Source: Agrocybe praecox
Lineage: Eukaryota; Basidiomycota; Agaricomycetes; Agaricales; Agrocybaceae
Direction of reading: 5' to 3'
Length of the DNA stretch: 64,000 nucleotides
Assembly: GCA_964017145.1 (NCBI GenBank)
Contig: OZ024849.1
Location: 1,922,001-1,986,000 of the forward strand
Both the position numbers and the translations under genes were made by a program. Of the stretch, positions 20,401 through 31,799 are shown in pieces; within the stretch, counting starts at the first letter, position 1; each line of letters starts with the position of its first letter. Under the pieces are notes generated by a model. It was not told the DNA's origin. It did not search any database and saw only the letters and a program-made list of their open reading frames with translations.

Positions 20401-23020
20401 TCTGTGATGTTCGAGGTTTGATGGCCTTTTTTTCTCCTTTCCTTTTCTTTCCCTTTCCCTTGTGTGTGTTTATCGTGCATCAATGGCTTCTTGAGTCGGT
20501 TCGTTAGTTGTCTTTTTGGGTTGATGCAGATTTTCGCGTCGGTCGGACTGGTCATCTCATCTCCTCGTTTTCTTTTTGTTTTCTTTTGTTTTATTTGTCT
20601 TCTTTCTCATAGGTTTTCCTTTTCCTTCGTATCTTTCTGGTTTTATTTTCGGTTTCCTATCTCATTTGTGTCTCCTTGCTTTCGATTTCTCCTCCTCCTC
20701 CTCCTCCTCCTCATCATCTTGTTATCCATCTCCATTTGTTATCCGTGCTTTTTCCTTTTTGTCATTCTCATTTTTCAGTTTCTTCTCTCAACTTTTTTTT
20801 AAAAAAAAACCCACGCACATACATACATACTGTCTTCTTACTTTCTACTATATCTCATCTTACGTCCTCTCCTCCACGCTCCTCCTCGGATGGATCCTTC
20901 TTGAATGAAGAATCCGAGTCGAGTCGAGTGGTTGGATCGATGGGCTTCTCTCAGCACTACCTCACCTCGTCATCCATCATTACTATCACGATCATGACCT
21001 ACGCTACGCTACACCCACGTCTCGATGACACCACCCACGGCCCACATGCACGCGCATTCTAGCTTGACGCATTTTATTCACGACTTTACCGGTGTACCCC
21101 ACGCAAGGCCTTAGCCTTGTCCCCTCTGCATGCATATGAATGTATGTATGCAGGAGAGTAGGAGTAGCGCATACAGTCCAGTTCAGTGCGGCACTTCCAC
21201 TATGGAGAAACACGGCCAGCGAATATTATCTGGGTATGTGATTCGATTTCATGTTCGCAGGCACATATGATTCTTACGACCTGACCTTTGTAGCTGTTCT
21301 TCGGAGACGTGAATCATGGCGAGTCTGACTCCGGAGCGTGGGTCCGTGGCACCATCATCGTTATTTTGGGCTTTGAGGGTGCTGGACCGTTTATACATGC
21401 CATTGTATACGATGTCTGTAGGCAACGCCCATATTCTACGACCAGACTGAATAACCACACTGACCTATCTTAAATAGTTCCGGAGAATCTTTATGGCTCT
21501 TTCACCTCCCCGTTCGCCGTCGGCTTTTCTCGCTCGAATCTTTCCCATTTCACTGGTGAAATTGGGTGGGGACTCCTTTCTATTTAATATTCACTGATCT
21601 CTGTCGCTCTATCGTGTTTTCATACCTTGTGGTTTATTTTCTCCCTCACTCCGCCTATGCCCATTTCGCTTTTGTAGTGCTCTGCGTCTGCTCTGTTCTC
21701 TCGGACTGATATCGTTCCTTTGTTTCTGCTCTCATTCACGCTTTCTCTTCCTTGAATGTTCTCTGTTCAACGCTCTCCTGCGTTTTAGCATCATCGTTTT
21801 ACACTTAGATTTGTGAATCCTCTACTTTTATCAAAGATAATGTTTTGTTAGAATCTAATATTATTCTCTCACCAACTTTTTGCGACTACACGCAATGCAT
21901 CCACTGAGTCCCAGTATCCGGTGCTAAATTTCTTCGACCATCAAGCTCAAGTACAAGCCGCGCTCAGAGGCGGTTCAGTGATTCTCTGAACGTCAAACGT
22001 CGAGCTGGGTCCATTGTACATTTGATTACGAGTCCCAATACGGACTTCAGTACTCAGAGAGATTGATATGTGAGAAGAAACAGAAACAGCATAAAGCCTA
22101 CTGAAAATATTTTCGATTACCCAGACAGGCGTCCACTAGCGTTTCCACTCCAAGTTCTTTGCCCTCGGCGCTTTCCTGCTCTTCCGAATCTGCATTCTTA
22201 CCCCCCTCTTTTTCTCCCTCTCTTCTTCTCCTTCATGACGATTGAGGGAACGGTGATGTCGCTATTGTCAATGGTTGACGCGGACGCGTTGACGATGACG
22301 GAAATACCGGGTATATCGGCCAGCAAGTTTCCTCTCCAGAGATCCGTGATCCATCCATTCCCTCCGGCCATGCTCCCTCTTGAACTCCTTTCGAACTATC
22401 TAGCTCTGCATGACGGCAGTTCAGTCCGGTCCAAACGAGGAATACGTACTGCACGCCCAGCGCCCCTCATTACAAAGTCAACGTTTCATCTTGTTCTTTC
22501 GTGAGATCTATGCTCAGGCCCCGAGTGTTTCTTTTCCTCCAGCACAGGCAGCCGCCTTTTGATCACTTTTTGTTCCATTCACTCTGGCCACTATGTATTA
22601 CTACACACCAGTCGGCGCTCGTTGGTTCAAGCTGAGCGCTAAAATTTGAAATTTGAAGAAGGATCCTTCCCGCACAAAGAATAACTATTTTCAACACCAG
22701 TGACGTACCAAAGCGACCGAAGAACACTTCACCAGCCTGAGCGCTGAGCTTCCCATGACTTTTCTCTAGTGTCAAGCTCGTAAAGACTTGGTAGGGCTAG
22801 ACTATATTCGGAATCAGGGCATGTGATCCAACTAGAAAGAAAGGACAACGGTTACATATATTTCCTGGGATGCTTCGCCAACGGGACTGCAGGGAGGAGA
22901 AATGTTTTGTCACGTTCATAAAATTTCTCCTTCCTAGCCAATGCCACACTAGCACAAGCCCACAAACACCATGTTCGCTATGGAATATCCAAAAGGTTCA
23001 TTCAAAAGTTTGAGTGAGTC
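20401..23020. other. Repeat-derived DNA, no gene supported
   Basis: Bases 20420-20830 are extremely T- and TC-rich on + (Phe/Leu/Ser-rich frames, (CTC)n at about 20690-20712), then an A-run and CATACATAC. From 21240 to 22060 the sequence matches, inverted, the region around 46380-46980 (the ATGGGCGTTGC and TTTCACCAGTGAAAT pieces), and part also matches 31840-32190. Bases 22110-22500 match 43480-43800 inverted. The frames here differ between copies, arguing against a conserved protein. Confidence 0.45.
22330..22500 (+). repeat. Dispersed repeat with LPLE(F/L)L-like peptide (copy 1)
   Basis: A segment coding for HPFPPAMLPLELL and ending at a CACGCCCAGCGC site recurs at 25905-26080 (+), 43640-43480 (-) and 57890-58065 (+). 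A common phase gives PxELPLEFLQSSY in several copies, but the following frame is interrupted differently each time. It may be the remnant of a duplicated first exon. No family is assigned. Confidence 0.45.
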
Positions 23021-24417
23021 CGAATCCCATATTCTCAGTGTTTGCTGGCAAACGTGGAAATAATTAAGAGAAGTGGTAGAAAGAGGAAAAAGAACCAAGG
23101 CAGGAGACAGCCAGAAGACAAAGAGACGGCGTAGTTAGTTGACGAAAGAAGGTTGAGCAGCAGTCTTTTCGGAATCGGTGTGGATAAATTTAGATGATCG
23201 ACGAAGCTCCGACAACACCGATTAAACTCCGCTAGGCGACGGCACAAAAACGGTCATGGGAATTTATCCAATGTTTGGCTGTTAGGGGGTTTGCTTTCTC
23301 GTTCGCGCCTCCCTTTCGTTTCTTCCCCTCGATATTCAATGTATTCCTCGAGGAGGACATATATCGAACCATACTGGCGTTCAATCTATGCGTATTTCCG
23401 ATCTATCCCTAATGTGAGTTGGTTCTGTTATTTTCCGTTCCACATCCTCTCTTTGCTTGCTCTCAACTTCACCTTCCTCTTTCCTTTGAGGCCATCTTAC
23501 TGATTAAACTCGTGCATATAGTCTATCTTGTCTTACCTCGGCCTGTCAAGCACCAACTATGCGCTCTTCGAAGTGAGAAAGCCAACGCATCGTCTGCGTG
23601 GCTATCGCCCTTGTCAATGTGTTGTCGCTCAAAACGCTGGTACGTCTGCTTTAATTTCCTGCATTTACATTAGAATCAATACGTGCTGCACGGATAGGCT
23701 CGAAGACGTTAGAAATTACGCGCAGTGTTCGAGTGGGTGGTTGGGCGGTGTTTTGGATTGGGTGCCTTTTATCGGAACTATACGCCCTCCCATGCGTCTT
23801 CGGTTGACCTCTGTGCGCACCGCTCTCCTCGTTGGGATCCGCGACCAACCCTCATCAATCTCGTTACCTTCAATGTCTTGGCCATCTCGCCTCATATTCC
23901 CCTTGTTTTCCACCGCTCAGCGACGCTCAGGCTCGTACGTGCACACTAAATTCAGATGCGGACGCGGAATTCGGTCTATCAACATTTGACGTTCAACTCA
24001 GATGACCCTCGCGCTCCTCTTCGCGCATCTCACTTACTCTCGCCCGCCTCCGTCCAAACCCACCATAACTCAGAACACAAACACGAGCGCGACGATCGGT
24101 ACAATCCACTGGTCCTCCTTTGCCCACTTCTCAGTTTCCCCCCATCTCAAATCATCTTCATCTCCACCATCCTGTTTCGCTTTCCCTCTTTTTCCATCCG
24201 GCTCTCCATCAACTCGTCCTAATGTTCCGCTCCCACAAATCTCAATGTCAACTACGAACCACTCCAGGTTCTCCAAACGTGTGTTCACGTCGGTATGATA
24301 CTCCCGCATATCCCTTATCGTCACTCGCGACTTGCGTCTGCGGCATTTTTTGGCTCCGCGAACGCCGTCGAGTGCCCAAAAGTGTGCAACCGTATGGGAG
24401 TTTATCGCATTGGACAC

Positions 24418-24861
24418 TTAACCTAGGGGGCTGGGCGGTGTTTGGGGTTGGGGTGATTTACTCGGTGATTTGAGCGAACTTGGTCCCGGCGCTTGGGGGG
24501 TATGAGCCGAGGAGGGATAGTGAGGTTGGAAGGATGGGTTGAGGAGACGGGTGTTTAGGAGATCTTGAGGAAGAGTCACGATGGAGAGTGGTGCATAACG
24601 TTCCAACTCATCTATTCGGCTGGCACCTTCAAATTGAACGCTGCGTTTACCAACACCACCAATCAAAAGCATCAATGATGCCATGGCCTCCTCCCTTTCT
24701 TCTCGGCGACAACAAGTTGGGTAATAATACGACCCTCCCATGTGTCCCTCTCTCCTGCTCGTTGTCGCCACCTCGCGACACCGTCTGTGTCGCCGTCGTC
24801 TTTCCCACCTCCCATAGCCCACTTCGAGGTTCGAACCTCGAACCTCTATCTCCAACATCAC
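24418..24861 (-). CDS. Unrecognised basic/Pro-rich ORF, conserved in both arms
   Basis: The 147-codon frame includes an Arg-rich first half, then MLLIGGVGKRSVQFEG and IDELERYAPLS, then a Pro/Ser-rich end (YPSSAHTPQAPGPSS). The second half is nearly identical in the other arm (about 56560-56229). There an insertion near 56480 puts a stop after the IDEL segment, so that copy is broken. The first half is in different phases in the two arms. It could be the last exon of a gene or a chance open frame. No domain is recognised. Confidence 0.3.
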   Translation of the reverse strand: MMLEIEVRGSNLEVGYGRWERRRRHRRCREVATTSRREGHMGGSYYYPTCCRREEREEAMASLMLLIGGVGKRSVQFEGASRIDELERYAPLSIVTLPQDLLNTRLLNPSFQPHYPSSAHTPQAPGPSSLKSPSKSPQPQTPPSPLG

Positions 24862-25539
24862 ATTCAGGTCGAATACGGAAGCGTACGTTAATATATTCCA
24901 GTACCTTCTCTTCCCTACCTGTCTCTCTCCAGACTACCATCAACAAGATAAATCCCCATCATCACCATCACCGCCAGGAGCACCAACACTAAGCGCGTCA
25001 ACGCTCTTCACCCCTTTCCTTTCGGACATCACTTACGTGCCCGCGTGAAACCCCAACGCAAACGCACCGTCTCCTTGGCCAATGGCAAGTGCGATTGTGG
25101 ATCTGTTGTACCTCTCAGGGTTGTAGGCCTTGGCTGATGCTGACGGTACGTCTTCTGGCACATTCTAAAGTTGAATTAGAGTCTTAATTTACATGGATAG
25201 GCACGAAGACGAAAGACAGTATTCGGTCGAGAATATCTGTTGGCCCTCCAAATTTTGACCGGATGTTCTGGGTGTTCTCGAGGTGTTTGGACCTCGCGGG
25301 CTTCATTTTCCCCTTGTTGTCGTTGCGCATCACCCTCACCGCCATCACCCTCTCTAGTTCCCCTCCTTTGTCTTCCATCGACACTTCACGCTCACGTTGA
25401 ACGTTGACGCTCGTATATTAATCGCACCTCTTTGTAACTCGCGCTCTGCTATCAGAGTTATATGCATATTTTTTAAACCACTTCCGTTCCACGTCCCCGA
25501 CTTCCTACTTTCTTTTCAGACGTCATTTTCGCTCCGTCC

Positions 25540-25811
25540 CTTTGTTTCTTCCTCTTCTTTTCTTCGCATCACTTTCCCTCCCCACTTCCACGTCCATCTC
25601 CCTGCAAAATACTTTCCTGCACGCCCTTCTCCTCAGACTTTGTCTGATATCCTCTTTAAGTAGCTTGGTAGGCTCATGCACGATGGACGGTTTGGTCCTA
25701 AATGATAGCTATAATTTCTTAAGTGACCCTCTTCTCTTCTCCTTATTCTCCATTTCCTCTGTTTCTCCTCTCCTCTACAGTTTATTCATCATCTTCAAAT
25801 CTTCGTCTTGA
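25540..25811 (+). other. Conserved open frame in both arms (hydrophobic)
   Basis: A Leu/Ser/Phe-rich frame (FLPLLFFASLSLPTSTSISL onwards) stays open here and at about 57540-57812, including across a 3-base length change. Base composition is pyrimidine-rich, so open frames are expected by chance. It might be an untranslated or promoter region. Coding is not demonstrated. Confidence 0.25.
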
Positions 25812-26685
25812 CTTGAAACTGACACTTATTATCTACATATGTACGCAGTACGACGCTCCTAATTCAACTTTGCCTTGTCCGTGACTTGACCTCCCCGCCA
25901 TGTACCATGATCCATCCTTCCATTCCGTCCGAGCTCCCTCTCGAATTCCTTCAATCGAGCTACATGTCCATCTCTGCATGCGGCTATCCCAGTCCAGCCA
26001 ACGAGGAATAGGTACTGCACGCCCAGCGCTCGTCATTCCACCGTCAGCGTTTCATTTCTTTCGTTAGATCTATGCTCGGACCTGAGTGTTTCTTTTCCAC
26101 CCCACAGGAGCGACAGGCGACGACGTTTCAGATCCCAGATGGTCGCGGTCAATGGTAGGTAGTACCGTTCTGCTGAACCTGCGTGGTAGTAGTGGAACGT
26201 AGGAGGACCAGTAGAATGGCGTAGCGGCAGTACGTAGAATTTGCAGAATTATGGATGGTATAGTAATATGCATCCGTATCTCGCGGGAAGAAAGGGAGGA
26301 TCGAAGGAGGATCCAAAAAAAAATGAGCTCTCGAGACTCCAGCCGAGTCACGTATAATATATACTTAATTTGGTGTTCGAAATAAATGAGACGTTGAACC
26401 AGAACATAGGATATGATATATGATGTGCGATCATGAATTTGTGAATTTGTGGACGACGCCGATGGTGATGCATATGATTTAGCGGTATGTACGAGATACT
26501 TATCCTTTATACATCAGAAGAAAATATAGGAAATAAAGAAAGGAAGAAATAATTCGCTGCGATGATATATGTATAATGGGTAAACGTTAAGCGTTAATGC
26601 ATTCAATAGCCCACGGAGAAAATGCGAAGACACAAATACAAAAAAGAGAAGAGAAGGGAAGGGAAAATAAAAATTTTCGACTCCT

Positions 26686-29360
26686 TCAGGCCAAAAAAAG
26701 TATGTTGTGTTCATGCCCGTGCCCGTGTCTGCGGCCGTATCTCAGGAAGACTCCATCTGGACCTGGACCTGGACCTGCGCCTGCGTTGGCATCCTCTCCT
26801 GCGAGTGCGTCATTCTTTCCCTCTCCTGCGACTGCGACTGCCCATGCCCACCCACACTCCTCAAAACACGATCCCAAATACAGTTCGCGACGACAGGAAT
26901 AGGGATAGGTCTCGGTCTCGTAGCGCTCAACCCGCCCACGTCCATGTTCCCATTCCGTTGAACAGAGTCCGAGTCCTTCCTCACGCGCCTGTGCCACATC
27001 GGCATTGGTGCTGGGAACGGCGATAGCAGCCTGAGCTTGCCACTTGTGCGTCTTCGACTTCGTCAGGGGATGAGGATGAAGTTGAGTTGGGTTTGAGTTA
27101 ACCTGAGGAGTGCGTGTACATGGGTGCTCGTGCTGGTGCTGGTTCGTGGGTTGGCGAATTTGTACGATGGGGAGAAGGATGAGATCGAGGTCGAGGTCGA
27201 GGTGTGACTGGATGCGGACGTCGCTGTGGTGGGAGAAGTGGAGGTAGACGAAGACGATGAGGGGGAGAAACAAGACGAAGTGGAAGGCCAAGACGCCCCC
27301 TCCGACTGTGAATCACTCCAAGGACAACTCCTCGGGAACGGGATGATGTTCTTTTGCCTCTGGGTATGTATCGCTTGAGTCTGGTGGTATACATGCGAGG
27401 AAGAGGAAGAGGAAGGCAGAGCGTGCGTGCTTTTTCGGTGCGAGAGAGGGGGGATGAGAGGAGGGGGTAAGAGATGATGATGATGAGGGACAAGGGACAA
27501 GGATGACTGCGGACAGGTCAAAGTCAAAGATTTGCATCATTTTGCTCTTGGGTTTTCCTTGTCATTTCGTGTCGTTGGTGGTTCCGGTTTTGATGTATTG
27601 AGAACTAGATCGAGAGCCGGAACTAGAATTAGAATTGGATTCGGAACTACTATGCGCATGCGCAAAGACAGACCAAATTCAGAATAAGCGTAGGGAGCGA
27701 CTTGCGCGTGAGGTGATGATGGAGTCTGTGAGTTGATTTCGCTGATATCGTCGTCGCTGAGGATGCAGGTGCGAGGTACGCTGACATTTTCAAACAGACG
27801 CCGACGAACGGGGGCTGCGTTGCTCTCCAGGAGGGGATGGACATGGATATGGATCGCGTAACTGTGCCTATACGCGGCTCTGCTGCGTGTGGTGCTCGTC
27901 CTCGGGTAATACGTAGGGTAGGGCAAGATAGTCTGTCGGCTATGTTAACTTGTATCGTGTCGAGCACGTTGTCTGGCCAAAACCCAACGTCCAGGTGGGT
28001 CACTGGGTGGGTGGGTTGAGGTCAGCAGAACCCGAGGGGCTTCAACTAAAAAGAAATAAAGACAACAATAAAAAAATTAGATCACCCATATCGTCAATCT
28101 GGTATGGTATTTGAAATATGTACGCACCAGACAACAAGAAAGAACAAGAATGCAATCCTATGGTGTCCTGTCCTGTCCCAACGATTCGACGTTGTCCGTG
28201 TCCGCGGTACCCTGCCGTGCGTCGTGAATGGCCCAAGAGAGAGGTGGGTACTTGTGAGCGTAAGGCGAAGAAAAAAGGGTTAAAGGTTGACGGAAACGGA
28301 AATGGGTATCCGGCCACTTCTGATAGGTTTTGGAACGAAGGTATGGGAGTCGGGGATTTCTTCTAGGCTAGGACAAGATTGTCTCTGTCATCTTTGTGCG
28401 GCGTAGCAAGAGGAGACGAATGATTTGAATCCAGGGAAGGCGCATGAGGAGAAGAAGGAGACGAAGGAGGAGGAGGAGAAACGGTGGCGGAATAAGGAGG
28501 CAGTGGGGGGGCGGGTTTGGGATTTCGACTGTTTTTGCTTTTGCTTCCCTACGCCGTCGTCGACGCCGAGGGGCAGGTCGATCGTCTCGTGATTTGCGTC
28601 TTTGGCTATGTCTCGTTAGTGTAGTGATGGTGGTGATCCAGAGACTTAGTATCCGTGTCCACACTTGTGAGGAGCTGGGGCTGGAGCTGTGGCTCTTGAG
28701 TGTGAGGGACGATACGAGGCGGAGTCTGGACGACATGCGTCTGCACTTGGACCTGCAATTGGATCTGCGCCCCTGGGAGAACAGTAACAGTCGATGGCGA
28801 TGAAGGCGAGACGTGCTCAGCAGCAGACAAAGCCGTCGGGATCCTCTCCCTTGCCTGCATCATCCGCTCCTGCGACTGCCCACCCACACGATTCCCATTC
28901 GTGACGACGGGCATAGGGATAGGTTTCGCAGCGCTCAACCCACACACGCCCACGTTCCCATTCCCATTCCATTGGATAGAGCCCGAGCCCTTCCTCATGC
29001 GCGTCTGTCGATGCCGATGGGGTAGCATTGGTGGTGATACCAGCCGGAACATGCCCGATGAGTAGCCATTTGTTCTTCACGAACGGGTGAGTAGGACTTG
29101 AGCGGAAGAGTGCGTGTGGATGTGTGTTTGTGCTCGTGCTGGCGCTGGTTCGTGCGTTGGTGGATTTGTACGATGATGACTATGATTGATGTTCCGTTCA
29201 GAAACGTGACACACCTGATTCGTGGAGTCACGGATTGTCACAAAGAACTTTGAACGGTCGACGCTCGGCGAATTCGAATCGGCGCATATAAAAAATAAGA
29301 CAGATGCACAGCGGTACTGGCACGGCGCGCAAGCACACGTCGGCATGAAGATCATTGCGC
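26686..29360 (-). repeat. LCR block, unit B (two sub-blocks)
   Basis: Sub-block 1 is about 26686-27540 and sub-block 2 about 28600-29360, on the minus strand. Sub-block 1 contains Ser/Thr runs (STSTSTHVHALLR), PHPLTKSK and a VGGLSATRPRPIPIPV to ERMPTQAQVQVQVQ stretch. Sub-block 2 contains the related GNVGVCGLSAAKPIPMPV to TALSAAEHV stretch, then QIQLQVQVQTHVVQTPPRI and PQLLTSVDTDTKSLD. The divergent 7TM gene B starts about 0.8 kb away. Phase-consistent motifs across units suggest a spliced gene encoding a largely disordered protein; the exact exons are not resolvable. Confidence 0.5.
28606..29052 (-). CDS. Gln/Pro-rich protein, LCR family exon (unit B)
   Basis: A 148-codon frame with the family order: MRKGSGSIQWNGNG, GLSAAKPIPMPV, ERIPTALSAAEHV, STVTVLPGAQIQLQVQVQ, HVVQTPPRIVPHTQ, PQLQPQLLTSVDTDTKS and a His run. 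Unit E has the same tail (60866-60387) followed by FKTIDSLL. No membrane segment or known domain is visible. It is probably one exon of a longer low-complexity protein. Confidence 0.35.
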   Translation of the reverse strand: MFRLVSPPMLPHRHRQTRMRKGSGSIQWNGNGNVGVCGLSAAKPIPMPVVTNGNRVGGQSQERMMQARERIPTALSAAEHVSPSSPSTVTVLPGAQIQLQVQVQTHVVQTPPRIVPHTQEPQLQPQLLTSVDTDTKSLDHHHHYTNET

Positions 29361-29559
29361 GCTGGCGCTGAACCCCTGTTTCCTCCTAGTAAAGACGAGT
29401 GTACAACCTTCGATGGGATGCCAACTTACTTCGCCATCTCGCATCAAACATTCCACTTCGAATTCTCATGTACCGTTCCCGTCTCACCTCGAGCACAATC
29501 AGGCTTTCTGTAGCACCACTTGCAATTTGGGGTGTATATGTGTATCTATTCGTTGACTG

Positions 29560-30157
29560 AGCAGGTACCGAAAACTCCTGTGTCAGGTAGTAACATCCTT
29601 CAAGGTCTACTAGCTGAAGATCAAGCTCAGTCTATTCATCGAGGCTTCGAGTTCTAGCCGGGTTCGATATGATAGCTCAATATAGGTTACATGTATTAGC
29701 ACCTGCAGTGGAACATAAGATATGTATACTAGTGAACTGTTCGGGATTTGAGTTGAGAAGTGATCTCAGATCTCTCTTAAGGATAAGATGGTGCCGGGCA
29801 TTAACCATATGAGATGAATGCCTAGAAACTCCTGGGGATGTCTTAATATTGTGGGCCAATACCATCATAATATCGAAGCGCATGGCACCTAAAAACATTG
29901 GAAATGACCAAAAATACGAGACTTGTCTCAGTTTCCGTGCTTGTGCCGAATCCTGATAGCACCGGTTGAATGGTCAATCTCGTTTGAGACTGGATCGTAC
30001 CAATGTCACATGGCTTGCTCTAGTAGATCCCCAACGCGGATATCAGAGTACCATGACAACTTGATTCAAGCCCTCAGAATAGTCTGAATAGACGCCCGTA
30101 ATAGTACTTAAAGACAGCCACTACTTGACTTAGGGTATTACAGAACCACATTCCATT
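29560..30157 (+). promoter_or_regulatory. Conserved upstream region of 7TM gene B
   Basis: This block is shared with the regions before copies C (39740-40369), D (49800-50558) and E (61420-61994). Conserved pieces include CTCCTGTGTCAGGTAGTAACA, CATCGAGGCTTCGAGTTCTAG, TCTTAAGGATAAGATGG and, next to the start codon, ACTTGACTTAGGGTATTACA. Conservation of noncoding DNA up to the ATG fits a shared promoter, but recent duplication alone could explain it. Confidence 0.45.
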
Positions 30158-31450
30158 ATGTCTTCCCAGGACGATGGCACCTACCCCATATCATTTCAAA
30201 AATCCGTTATTAGCGGGAACTTAAATTCAGCATTGTTGTTACAATTTCTTGGAGGTAAGTAACACCTTTATGGAACATAAAATGGCTGAACAACTATACA
30301 TAGGAGCATATATTGGGTTTTATTTGATAACCTTTCAAATTTATTGTGGGGTCATGCTGCGTGTGGGAGACATGAAATGCTAATCAATTTACAGCACACA
30401 GGTCCGAGCCACGTCAACGAGTGGTTACTAGCGTTCTTGGAGGACTATTTGGTTGCACTCTTGGAATTCTGCTCATAGAATGGTTTTATTCAGCTACCTG
30501 CTTTGCTGGGGGGGACACCAATACTAGATATGATATCTTTAATTTGACCGTGTTTAACCAGGCTATCCCTGCAGCACCTATCACAACCGTAATATTGACA
30601 GGATTAGGTCAGATTCTTGCCGATGGCTTGCTGGTAGGTTTCGTATGAATTGTATTACTCCATCTTGCTGACAAGAATTTTAGATATGGCGCTCCTGGCA
30701 CTTTTTTCGTCACCAGAAAAACATCACGCTTGCATTTCTGGGTATTTATATTGTTGAAATTGGTAATTCCAGTCTCTCTGTGTATTCCAAATTGTACGAT
30801 GATATAGTTTTACAGTGATGACCATTACAGTAGCTGTCATGAATTTTCTCATTTTCCTAGACCCACTGCGCTATCAGACAGATCAATTTGCGCAGGAGTA
30901 CAACATCCTGTTTGCGACTAGCCAGTGTGTGACAGCTGCAACAAGTACGATTGTGTCACTTGCAATTGGAATGAAAATATATTCCTCAACAACTATGAGT
31001 CACAAAGCTCGAAGAAAATACATGCCCATCGTTGAAATAACAATAGGGTCGTCGGCCTTATACTCCTGCTCAACATTGGTGATGGCAATTACTATGTTCG
31101 TCGATAGTAGCCCCACGTTTTCGGTGTCTGCAGCATCTGTCACCATTGCAGAAGCATACATCAATGTGATTATGTATATCACAACTGTAAGTTGATCATG
31201 AATCACCTTCCGGAGCCTCCCTGATCACCTTGAATCAATTTGATAGGCATTTGCACCGACCCTCATGGTTGTCTGTCTCGAATTCGCAAAGAAGGATTTA
31301 ACCGAGGAGTTCTCAACCAATATGAACTCAGAACCCAGTGATAACGTTGTTAGTGCCTTTGCAGCTGTACCTCAAAATCTCAACAGCTCTGAAATTCAAG
31401 AAGTACCTCGTGATGTCACAAAAATCCGAAATTCAACTGAAGAAGTTTAA
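30158..31450 (+). CDS. 7TM family protein, copy B (intact, 343 aa)
   Basis: Six exons: 30158-30254, 30304-30345, 30395-30633, 30684-30762, 30816-31186 and 31247-31450, joined by five GT-AG introns of 49-60 bp, total 1,032 bp. The start ATG opens MSSQDDGTYPISFQ, a motif conserved in all copies. Seven hydrophobic segments fall at about residues 24-46, 56-80, 98-122, 139-165, 181-207, 219-245 and 266-290, followed by a polar tail of about 50 residues ending STEEV. Conserved landmarks are LADGLL(I)WRSW after TM3, DPLRYQTDQF, and HKARRKY before TM6 with a SSALYS motif in it, then FAPTLMVV in TM7. The landmarks in TM6 and TM7 recall a large uncharacterised 7TM family of mushroom fungi (from memory). 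Membrane location is inferred. Its function is unknown. Confidence 0.9.
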
Positions 31451-31524
31451 AATATATACGGGACGGGATATACCTGCAGTATTAACGACTTTTTCTCAAA
31501 TTTTGTATTACTCATAGCACCTTC

Positions 31525-31799
31525 TATTAAAAGAAGTGACCAGACTGGAGATTGAACCCAGGCCTACTGGACATATACCAGACGCTCTAACCACTGAGCT
31601 ATCAGGTCTTATAGGGTCAATCCACTATATGGTATTAATGTAATCCCCACTCAACCAATTGAGTTGCTAGTCATCCACAAATTGAACCGCAGTTCCCAAA
31701 TGTCACACCAACAGGCTGACTAACAAATGATGACTCAGCAACTCCCAAATGTGAGATCATAATTCTCACGAGTGGCAGATTACATAATCCCACACCTTC
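31525..31799 (-). mobile_element. Insertion with tRNA-like end, behind 7TM copy B
   Basis: Compared with the 3' flank of copy C, where CACCTTC runs directly into CTTGCCTCGG, copy B has about 275 extra bases between two CACCTTC copies (31518-31524 and 31793-31799). The insertion carries a tRNA-like sequence at its left end on the minus strand. A 7-bp duplication and a polymerase III-type head suggest a SINE-like or tRNA-derived insertion, though the head lies at the end where a SINE tail would be expected. Confidence 0.55.
31537..31608 (-). tRNA. tRNA-like sequence (probable pseudogene or tRNA-derived)
   Basis: The 72-base minus-strand sequence folds as a cloverleaf. The acceptor is GACCTGA with TCTGGTC (6 of 7 pairs), the D arm GCTC/GAGC with the A box TAGCTCAGTGGTTAGAGC, the anticodon stem CTGG/CCAG, and the T arm CTGGG-TTCAATC-TCCAG matching the B box. 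A TTTT terminator follows 5 bases after the discriminator base. The anticodon loop is TATATGT, which lacks the invariant U33, and the acceptor has one mismatch. The expected anticodon position reads TAT (Ile), but the missing U33 makes a working tRNA doubtful. Confidence 0.5.

Larger units (their letters stand above)
23022..31520 (+). repeat. Segmental duplication, arm 1 (pairs with 54717-63350)
   Basis: Starting at GAATCCCATATTCT (23022 and 54717), the two arms align in the same orientation through the LCR block and 7TM gene (B versus E). They lose similarity soon after the 7TM stop, where arm 1 has a tRNA-like insertion. Differences are scattered substitutions and small indels. The offset drifts from about 31.7 to 32.0 kb and back. 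Arm 1 contains unit B and the dispersed LPLE repeat. Confidence 0.85.

Noticed and set aside
20420..20830. Hydrophobic Phe/Leu-rich frames that look like membrane proteins
   Set aside because: They come from a T-rich low-complexity stretch open in several phases, with no conserved copy.
28368..28736. Arg- and Leu-rich frame opposite the LCR phase in unit B
   Set aside because: It is an alternative phase of GC-skewed repeats, and the Gln/Pro phase is the one matched across units.
31537..31608. A functional tRNA-Ile
   Set aside because: The anticodon loop lacks U33 and the acceptor has a mismatch. It is annotated only as tRNA-like.
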